Below, one piece after another: positions 1-4,881 of a DNA stretch of 10,930 bases (positions are counted from its first letter, which is position 1; every line of letters starts with the position of its first letter). The stretch lies in the NCBI GenBank assembly GCA_023145595.1, contig JAGLDM010000099.1, positions 1 to 10,930 of the forward strand, read 5' to 3'. Origin of the DNA: Flavobacteriaceae bacterium. GTDB lineage: Bacteria > Bacteroidota > Bacteroidia > Flavobacteriales > Flavobacteriaceae. Made by a program: the position numbers and the translations under genes. The notes below the pieces were generated by a model. That model searched no databases. It was given only the letters and a program-made list of their open reading frames with translations, and was not told the DNA's origin.

Positions 1-717
1 CAAGAAGAAATTCCAGTGCATCCAATTGTACCAGAAAATCCAGATATTATTACCGATTTCCCGTCAGATCATGGGTTTGTTTTAGGAGCAAGATTGAATT
101 CTCAATTTAAAGGCTTGGGTGTGGGCTCGTTTAATGATTTTACAATTCGTTACGGCTATGGTATTGCAAATGGTGGAGACGGAGGTGTTTCAAAAACTTG
201 GGCAACCTACGGGGCTCCAGATTTAGATGAATTAAATTTTAAAGGAGCTTATTCTTGGTCTATTGTAGATCAAGCAGTTTTGAATTATAATGATAAAAAC
301 ACGATACATGCTTATGTAATATTTACATCGAGTAAAGGTGGCGCTGATTCTAATCATATGGCAAAGTCTTATTTTGGTGATGAAATTTTTAATAAAAAGA
401 TAGATTTTACAGTTGGAACGAGAAATGAAACTATTTTGTCAGATAATTTCCGTTTGTTTACAGAGTTGCATTATTCTCAGCGGAAAGATGGGGAGAATCC
501 TATTGCAAGTATGGTAAAATTCAGTTTGTCGCCAGTGTATGTTCCTACAGGGAATTTGAGTACTTGGGCGCGACCGCATTTACGCTTAGTAGCGTCAGCA
601 GCGCGTTATAATGACTTCGCTAAAGAGACCTTATATTCACCGTATTTGCAATATGCAGGTGCCGAACAATGGGGTTTTTATTTTGGTGTAAAGGCTGAAT
701 GGTGGATTTGGAATTAA
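1..717 (+). CDS. LamB/maltoporin-like carbohydrate porin, C-terminal part (5' end outside window)
   Basis: This is a partial gene. The frame is open from base 1, so the GTG at base 16 is an internal valine and not the start; 238 codons are visible and the stop is TAA at 715-717. The sequence has outer-membrane beta-barrel character: alternating aromatic and polar strands, many Gly, Asn and Asp turns, and no cysteine. The C-terminal WARPHLRL strand at 565-588 and the terminal GVKAEWWIW resemble the end of LamB family porins, in which a (S/A)RPxxRL strand precedes a final strand ending in paired tryptophans. Such trimeric porins pass maltodextrins or other sugars across the outer membrane. Substrate cannot be read from this fragment, and the signal peptide and N-terminal strands are outside the window. 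The next gene is convergent, so nothing downstream hints at a sugar operon. The family call is recalled resemblance, not a search. Confidence 0.72.
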   Translation, partial: QEEIPVHPIVPENPDIITDFPSDHGFVLGARLNSQFKGLGVGSFNDFTIRYGYGIANGGDGGVSKTWATYGAPDLDELNFKGAYSWSIVDQAVLNYNDKNTIHAYVIFTSSKGGADSNHMAKSYFGDEIFNKKIDFTVGTRNETILSDNFRLFTELHYSQRKDGENPIASMVKFSLSPVYVPTGNLSTWARPHLRLVASAARYNDFAKETLYSPYLQYAGAEQWGFYFGVKAEWWIWN

Positions 718-721
718 GAAA

Positions 722-1408
722 TCAGTTACAAGCTTTCCATATCACATCGTTTGGAGTTGGGGCAATTACAGAAATACTTTCTTTATTTACAGGATGAATA
801 AATTCAATTTTACGTGCATGTAAATGAATACTCCCTCCTTTATTACTTCGGTTAAAACCGTATTTTAAATCACCTTTTATAGGAGATCCAATAGCTGCTA
901 ATTGACAACGAATTTGATGATGTCTTCCTGTTTCTAAATCAATTTCTAGTAAAAAATAGGAGTCTAGTTTTTTTATGATTGTATAGTGTAGGATGGCTTT
1001 TTTTGTCCCGTCACTTTCCTTGTTAAAAGCAGTAGATTTATTGTTCTTTGGATTTTTTCGCAACCAATTAATTAAAGTGTCTTTTTCTTTAGCGGGTTTG
1101 TTTTTTACAACAGCCCAATAGGTTTTATTAATTGTTTTTTCGCGAAGCATTTTGTTTAAGCGCTCCAAAGCTTTTGATGTCTTGGCAAAAATTACAATTC
1201 CAGAAGTTGGGCGGTCTAATCTATGAACAACTCCTAAATATACATTATTAGGTTTGTTGTATTTGTCTTTAATATATTCTTTAACAACATCACTCAAAGG
1301 TTTGTCACCAGTTTTATCACCTTGTGTAATGTCGCCAGCACGCTTATTAATTATAATAAGATGATTGTCTTCAAAGAGTACTTGTAAATTGTGTTTTGTT
1401 GAATGCAT
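722..1408 (-). CDS. RluA-family RNA pseudouridine synthase
   Basis: Predicted to isomerise specific uridines to pseudouridine in rRNA or tRNA in the cytoplasm. The 228-residue protein begins almost directly with the catalytic domain (LFEDNHLIIINK, residues 11-22) and has no N-terminal S4 RNA-binding domain, as in short RluA-type enzymes. The signature HRLDRPTSG lies at 62-70 and contains the expected catalytic Asp65. Tyr97 fits the conserved KxY position, and RHHQIR at 162-167 followed by LAAIG is the conserved C-terminal motif. The ATG at 1406-1408 leaves the usual short lead before the first strand. The stop TGA lies 4 bases from the stop of the convergent porin gene, so the two 3' ends probably interact transcriptionally. 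Which RNA position is modified cannot be decided from sequence, so no symbol is given. Confidence 0.92.
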   Translation of the reverse strand: MHSTKHNLQVLFEDNHLIIINKRAGDITQGDKTGDKPLSDVVKEYIKDKYNKPNNVYLGVVHRLDRPTSGIVIFAKTSKALERLNKMLREKTINKTYWAVVKNKPAKEKDTLINWLRKNPKNNKSTAFNKESDGTKKAILHYTIIKKLDSYFLLEIDLETGRHHQIRCQLAAIGSPIKGDLKYGFNRSNKGGSIHLHARKIEFIHPVNKESISVIAPTPNDVIWKACN

Positions 1409-1448
1409 TAATTAAAATATTCAGTTCTGCTGTTCTTTTAAGAGTAAC

Positions 1449-1545
1449 GTCATTTCGACCATAGGAGAAATCGCATCCAGATAATCATCTGTGTAAAGTT
1501 AATCATGATCACTTTATAAGGGATCTCTAACTTTGGTTTCTGAAA
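1449..1545. repeat. Decayed intergenic palindromic repeat of flavobacterial type
   Basis: The left arm at 1449-1475 contains GTCATTTCGACC followed by AGGAGAAATCGCA. The right end at about 1521-1545 contains GGATCTCTAACTTTGG and then TTTCTGAAA, an imperfect reverse complement of the left arm. About 45 bases of loop sequence lie between. I recall very similar intergenic elements, beginning GTCATTTCGACC and ending in GGTCGAAATGAC, scattered through Flavobacterium-related genomes. This copy would have an intact left arm and an eroded right arm. It lies between engB and the rlu gene, where it could fold in the transcript if engB transcription reads through. No ORF or protein signature is seen in it. 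Membership of a dispersed family is from memory and needs a genome-wide count. Confidence 0.55.
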
Positions 1546-1583
1546 AAATACGGTTCCATTAAAATCATGGTAGGAGTGAAAAA

Positions 1584-2195
1584 TTATTTAAAATTCCCAG
1601 CAACGTTAGTATTCACCTGAGCAATAAATTTTAATACATCATCACAGCCCATATCGGTTTCTGATGAGGTTATAAAATTAGTTGGAACAGCCTCCCAAGT
1701 TTTGAGAAGTTCTTTCTTGTATTTAGTAATATTTTTATTTAAAGTCGAACTTCCTAATTTATCAGCTTTAGTAAATATGATTGCAAACGGGATTCCGTTT
1801 TCTCCTAAAAACTGCATAAATTCCAAATCAATTTTTTGAGGAGCGTGTCTTGAGTCGACTAAAATAAATGAGCAAACCAATTGTTCTCTTTGTAAAAAAT
1901 AATCTTTTATAAATGATTGAAATGTTTTGCGTTTGCTTTTTGAAACCTGCGCGTATCCATATCCAGGCAAATCGACTAAAAACCACGAGTCGTTGATTTT
2001 AAAGTGATTAATTAACTGTGTTTTTCCAGGTTTTCCGGAAGTTTTTGCTAATTTTTTATGATTGGTTAATGCATTTATTAAAGATGATTTACCAACATTT
2101 GACCTGCCAATAAAGGCGTATTCAGGAACTTGATCTTTTGGGCATCGCGATACATCTGTATTGCTAATAACAAAGGTGGCGGAATTTACTTTCAC
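1584..2195 (-). CDS. engB: Ribosome biogenesis GTP-binding protein EngB (YsxC/YihA)
   Basis: EngB is a small TrmE-Era-EngA-EngB-type GTPase needed for late assembly of the large ribosomal subunit. All G motifs are visible, numbered from the GTG start: G1 GRSNVGKS at 30-37, the threonine-rich G2 region at 52-59 (TSGKPGKT), G3 DLPGYG at 75-80, G4 TKAD at 142-145 and G5 TSS at 176-178. I chose the GTG at 2193-2195, giving 203 residues, because VKVNSATFVISN then lines up with the N-terminus of Bacteroidota homologues as I recall them (MEITSAEFVISN type). An upstream in-frame ATG at 2223-2225 would add ten residues and overlap the hydrolase gene by 25 bases. With GTG, five bases separate the two genes, which suggests co-transcription and coupling. 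A GTPase beside a dcw cluster is common in this phylum. Confidence 0.95.
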   Translation of the reverse strand: MKVNSATFVISNTDVSRCPKDQVPEYAFIGRSNVGKSSLINALTNHKKLAKTSGKPGKTQLINHFKINDSWFLVDLPGYGYAQVSKSKRKTFQSFIKDYFLQREQLVCSFILVDSRHAPQKIDLEFMQFLGENGIPFAIIFTKADKLGSSTLNKNITKYKKELLKTWEAVPTNFITSSETDMGCDDVLKFIAQVNTNVAGNFK

Positions 2196-2200
2196 TTTAA

Positions 2201-2965
2201 CTATAAGTTTCGTTGTTTTAACCAAGCCATTACGAGTTTGTTAAAAAGATCAGGGTGTTCCATCATTGGAGCATGCCCACATTTATCAACCCAAAATAAA
2301 TCAGAATCGGGTAAAAGACGATTAAAATCATGAGCGACTTCTGGCGGAGTTACAGAATCTTGTTTTCCCCAAATTAGGCAAACAGGAATGTTTAAGGAGG
2401 GTAGGATCTCAGCCATATTATGACGTATGGCGCTTTTTGCAATCGATAAAGTTTTTAACGCTTTTATGCGGTTATTTACAAGTTCATAAATCTCATCTAC
2501 TAATTCTTTAGAGCCAACTTTTTTGTCGTAAAAGACCTCTTGAACCTTCTTTTTTATGAATTCGTAATCACCTCTTTTAGGGTAGGTGTCTCCCATAGAG
2601 TTTTCGTACAATCCAGAACTACCTGTCAAAATCATAGCCCTAACATTTTTAATATGATGTTGTGTAAAAAGTAGAGCAATGTGACCTCCTAAAGAGTTTC
2701 CGAGTAAAATCGGATTATCAAGTTCTAAAAGATTAATGAATTTATCTACAAATTTTGAAAGGTTACGGACATTCGTTTTAATGAGCGGTAATGTGTATAA
2801 CGGCAATTCGGGAATTAAAACTTTGTAACCGTTTTGAGAAAAATATGAAACAACTCCGTCAAAGTTGCTTAAAGCGCCCATAAGACCGTGAAGTACGATA
2901 ATAGGTTGACCTTCACCTTCTTCAATGTATTTGAATTTTCCTTTTGTTTTAAGTGTATAACTCAT
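2201..2965 (-). CDS. Alpha/beta-fold hydrolase
   Basis: A 254-residue single-domain alpha/beta hydrolase with no signal peptide, presumably cytoplasmic. The oxyanion region HGLMG is at 26-30. The nucleophile elbow GNSLGG at 89-94 gives Ser91. The acid is probably Asp203 in WGKQDSVTPP (199-208), and the base is His231 in CGHAPMMEHP (229-238). The triad is therefore complete and the enzyme is expected to be active, probably on an ester or thioester. A cap segment lies at about 120-185 between the core halves. Substrate is not predictable: esterases, BioH-like carboxylesterases and C-C hydrolases share this layout. It is the first gene of the minus-strand group, immediately before engB, and diverges from mraZ, a neighbourhood I recall in several Flavobacteria. 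No role in division is demonstrated by the sequence. Confidence 0.93.
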   Translation of the reverse strand: MSYTLKTKGKFKYIEEGEGQPIIVLHGLMGALSNFDGVVSYFSQNGYKVLIPELPLYTLPLIKTNVRNLSKFVDKFINLLELDNPILLGNSLGGHIALLFTQHHIKNVRAMILTGSSGLYENSMGDTYPKRGDYEFIKKKVQEVFYDKKVGSKELVDEIYELVNNRIKALKTLSIAKSAIRHNMAEILPSLNIPVCLIWGKQDSVTPPEVAHDFNRLLPDSDLFWVDKCGHAPMMEHPDLFNKLVMAWLKQRNL

Positions 2966-2991
2966 TTATGGTTGTCTGTTTGAACAATTGA

Positions 2992-2999
2992 CAAAGATA
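2992..2999 (-). promoter_or_regulatory. Candidate -7 box of the hydrolase-engB promoter
   Basis: On the minus strand these bases read TATCTTTG, an exact match to the Bacteroidota primary sigma -7 consensus TAnnTTTG. It lies 26 bases upstream of the hydrolase ATG, which allows a leader of about 20 bases. No clear TTG or TTTG -33 element is found at the expected 17-23 base distance, so the call rests on the -7 box and position alone. Confidence 0.45.
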
Positions 3000-3087
3000 G
3001 CCAATTTAGAGCAAAATACGGTTTTTTTAGGGATTTCAATGTTTAAAACTTAAATGAATTGTCAATGCGCTTATGTACAGTTGTGTT

Positions 3088-3110
3088 GTGGTTTGTGGTA
3101 AAAGAAGGGT
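3088..3110 (+). promoter_or_regulatory. Possible accessory MraZ boxes
   Basis: Two further GTGGT copies occur at 3088-3092 and 3095-3099, and a weaker AGGGT at 3106-3110. The last is in 10-base phase with the main boxes downstream, but the first two are only 7 bases apart. They could be auxiliary MraZ contacts or chance G/T-rich sequence. Confidence 0.3.
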
Positions 3111-3125
3111 AAAGTTATTAACAAA

Positions 3126-3150
3126 GTGGTATATTGTGGTAAAAAGTGGA
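3126..3150 (+). promoter_or_regulatory. Putative MraZ operator: three direct GTGG(T/A) boxes
   Basis: GTGGT at 3126-3130, GTGGT at 3136-3140 and GTGGA at 3146-3150 are separated by exactly five bases each, so they repeat once per helical turn. Published MraZ operators in other bacteria are GTGG- or TGGG-type direct repeats with 5-base spacers, or AAAGTG repeats in mycoplasmas, located just upstream of mraZ. These boxes end ten bases before the -7 element and cover the -33 region, so bound MraZ would be expected to block the promoter and repress its own operon. The match is by eye, not from binding data. Confidence 0.68.
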
Positions 3151-3168
3151 ATTAATTTTCTACTTTTG
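3134..3168 (+). promoter_or_regulatory. Candidate promoter of the mraZ-mraY operon
   Basis: TACTTTTG at 3161-3168 fits the TAnnTTTG -7 consensus of Bacteroidota exactly. A TTG at 3134-3136 is the best -33 candidate, with a 24-base spacer, one longer than the usual 17-23. Transcription would start near 3174, leaving a leader of roughly 17 bases before the mraZ ATG. The -33 region overlaps the GTGG boxes, consistent with repression by MraZ. Confidence 0.55.
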
Positions 3169-3190
3169 AAACTAATTCTTTATAAAGTTA

Positions 3191-3664
3191 ATGATCAGTC
3201 TAATTGGAACATACGAGTGTAAAGCCGACATAAAAGGTCGGTTGATGCTGTCTTCTGCTTTAAAAAAGCAGTTGTCTTCGGTGTTACAAGATGGGTTTGT
3301 TATTAAGCGGTCGGTATTTCAAACCTGTTTAGAGGTGTATCCTATGGCAGAGTGGAATGTTATGATGGCAAAAGTGAATAAACTGAATCGATTTGTTAAG
3401 AAGAATAATGATTTTATACGGCGATTTACCGCTGGGGTAAAAATTGTTGAGTTAGATGCTTCTGGTCGATTATTGATTCCGAATGATTTGCAAAAATTTG
3501 CAGGTATTACAAAACAGGTAGTGCTTTCTTCTGCTGTAAATATTATTGAAATTTGGGATAAAGATAAATACGAGTCGGCTATTGATGCTGCTACCGTTGA
3601 TTTTGGAGAGTTGGCAGAGCAAGTGATGGGAAATTTAATAGATGATGAAGATGGAATATCATAA
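3191..3664 (+). CDS. mraZ: Transcriptional regulator MraZ
   Basis: MraZ is a ring-forming DNA-binding protein of the SpoVT/AbrB superfamily that controls the division and cell wall cluster, usually by repressing its own promoter. The 157-residue protein has the expected tandem repeat. The first half carries D13xxGR17 and the second D89xxGR93, the DxxxR DNA-contact motifs. The start MISLIGTYECK matches the usual Bacteroidota N-terminus. One oddity is that the residue four after the first GR, commonly proline in this family, is serine (GRLMLS), whereas the second copy keeps proline (GRLLIP). It is the first gene of the operon, sits directly downstream of putative MraZ boxes, and its last 23 bases overlap rsmH. 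Confidence 0.96.
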   Translation: MISLIGTYECKADIKGRLMLSSALKKQLSSVLQDGFVIKRSVFQTCLEVYPMAEWNVMMAKVNKLNRFVKKNNDFIRRFTAGVKIVELDASGRLLIPNDLQKFAGITKQVVLSSAVNIIEIWDKDKYESAIDAATVDFGELAEQVMGNLIDDEDGIS

Positions 3665-4547
3665 TCCGGTTTTGCTTAAAGAGAGTATTGATGGTTTGGC
3701 TGTCAATCCAAATGGAGTTTATGTAGATGTGACTTTTGGCGGAGGAGGGCATTCGAAAGAGATCTTAAAAAGATTAGGTAAAGAAGGAAGGTTGTTTGGT
3801 TTTGATCAAGATGCTGATGCGCAAGCAAACAAAATAGATGATGAGCGATTTGTGTTAGTTCCTGAAAACTTTAGATATATAAAAAGGTTTTTGCGTTTTT
3901 ATGGAATTAAAAAAGTAGATGGGGTTTTAGCAGATTTGGGAGTGTCATCACATCAATTTGATGAGGCGGAAAGAGGTTTTTCAACCCGTTTTGATGCTGA
4001 GTTAGATATGAGAATGAATCAAAAGGATGAGTTGTCTGCTTTTAAGATAGTAAACAAATATCCAGAAGAGGCTTTAGGAAATGTTCTTTTTAAATATGGT
4101 GAATTGCGAAATGCAAAAGCAATGGCAAGGCAGATTGTAAGTGCGAGAGCGGAAAATCAAATTAAAACAAGTTTTGAATTGAAAACGGTTTTGAAACAAT
4201 TTTTGCCAAACGCAAAAGAGCATAAAATTTTGGCTCAAATATTTCAGGCGATACGGATTGAAGTAAATCAGGAAATAGAAGTGTTAAAGGAATTTTTAAA
4301 TCAAATTCCAGAGTTATTGAATGATGGAGGTAGATTGAGTGTAATTTCCTATCATTCTTTAGAAGATCGGTTGGTGAAGCGCTTTATAAGAAATGGATTG
4401 TTTGAAGGGGAGCCAGAAAAAGATTTTTATGGAAATTTTGAAGTTCCGTTAAAAAAAGTTGGAAAAATGGTGATTCCATCAAAAGAGGAAATAAAAATTA
4501 ATAATAGAGCGCGAAGTGCAAAATTAAGAATAGCAACAAAAAAGTAG
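3642..4547 (+). CDS. rsmH: 16S rRNA (cytosine(1402)-N(4))-methyltransferase RsmH
   Basis: RsmH (MraW) uses S-adenosylmethionine to methylate N4 of C1402 in the decoding centre of 16S rRNA. The 301-residue length is normal for the family. The EYHNPVLLKE start is diagnostic, and the SAM-binding loop DVTFGGGGHS is at 29-38. ADLGVSSHQFD with ERGFS follows, then the family-specific helical insert, then SVISYHSLEDRLVKRF and the C-terminal NNRARSAKLR. The ATG at 3642 gives MMKMEYHN; ATG at 3645 or 3651 would also be credible, and all would overlap the 3' end of mraZ. That overlap suggests translational coupling. ftsL starts one base after the stop. Confidence 0.97.
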   Translation: MMKMEYHNPVLLKESIDGLAVNPNGVYVDVTFGGGGHSKEILKRLGKEGRLFGFDQDADAQANKIDDERFVLVPENFRYIKRFLRFYGIKKVDGVLADLGVSSHQFDEAERGFSTRFDAELDMRMNQKDELSAFKIVNKYPEEALGNVLFKYGELRNAKAMARQIVSARAENQIKTSFELKTVLKQFLPNAKEHKILAQIFQAIRIEVNQEIEVLKEFLNQIPELLNDGGRLSVISYHSLEDRLVKRFIRNGLFEGEPEKDFYGNFEVPLKKVGKMVIPSKEEIKINNRARSAKLRIATKK

Positions 4548-4548
4548 T

Positions 4549-4872
4549 ATGTCAAAACTGAGACAAAATATTTATAATGTCTTAAAAGGTAAGTTTCTGG
4601 TTAGTGAAGATGCTTTTAAAAACTGGAGGATTATCATTTATATCGTCGTGCTGTTGTTGTATATGATTTCAAGATCTCATAGTACTGATAAAAAAGTATT
4701 AAAAATTGCAAAATTGAACAATGAGATAAGGGAGTTGAAAGCAGAGTTTGTAGATACAAGAACCAAAGTGATGCGGTTGGAGTTAGAGTCTTCAGTTCGA
4801 GTAAAAGTAGCGGAAAGAGGATTGTTACCGTCAGATAATCCGCCAAAAAAAATAAAAATCGTAAAAAAGTAA
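4549..4872 (+). CDS. ftsL: FtsL-like cell division protein
   Basis: A 107-residue bitopic membrane protein in the ftsL position between rsmH and ftsI. It has a basic cytoplasmic N-terminus of about 25 residues, one membrane segment at about 26-41 (WRIIIYIVVLLLYMIS), then a charged heptad-like stretch at about 49-88 (KLNNEIRELKAEF and onward) that should form a periplasmic coiled coil, and a lysine- and proline-rich tail. FtsL proteins are scaffolds that bring FtsQ/FtsB and FtsW/FtsI together in the divisome. Sequence conservation is weak across phyla, so the call depends on topology, size and synteny. It ends with TAA at 4870-4872, in the same reading frame as ftsI and only six bases before it. 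Confidence 0.85.
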   Translation: MSKLRQNIYNVLKGKFLVSEDAFKNWRIIIYIVVLLLYMISRSHSTDKKVLKIAKLNNEIRELKAEFVDTRTKVMRLELESSVRVKVAERGLLPSDNPPKKIKIVKK

Positions 4873-4881
4873 ATTAAGTTG
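4870..4881 (+). promoter_or_regulatory. ftsL stop / ftsI TTG start junction
   Basis: The ftsL stop TAA (4870-4872) is followed by ATT AAG and the ftsI start TTG (4879-4881), all in one frame. No ATG or GTG is available: upstream the frame is closed by the stop, and the first downstream methionine is residue 75, past the membrane anchor. There is no Shine-Dalgarno sequence, but A occupies -3 and -6, as is common in this phylum. Initiation probably relies on ribosomes finishing ftsL. Confidence 0.7.

Noticed and set aside
700..760. Bidirectional terminator between the porin and rlu genes
   Set aside because: The stops are 4 bases apart and I could find no convincing stem-loop with a T-tract on either strand.
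2130..2333. 67-codon plus-strand frame over the hydrolase-engB junction
   Set aside because: It is antisense to two confident genes and has no recognisable motif or promoter.
3020..3028. T-run as a candidate intrinsic terminator
   Set aside because: No GC-rich stem precedes it on the plus strand, no gene ends nearby, and it lies between divergent promoters.
2987..3066. 8-base inverted repeat ATTGACAA (2987-2994) / TTGTCAAT (3059-3066)
   Set aside because: A match this short is expected by chance in 225 AT-rich bases, and the arms do not extend.
3059..3083. Possible second upstream mraZ promoter (TTG at 3059, TACAGTTG at 3076-3083)
   Set aside because: The -7 box has a mismatch at a conserved T and the spacer is only 14 bases, well below the usual range.
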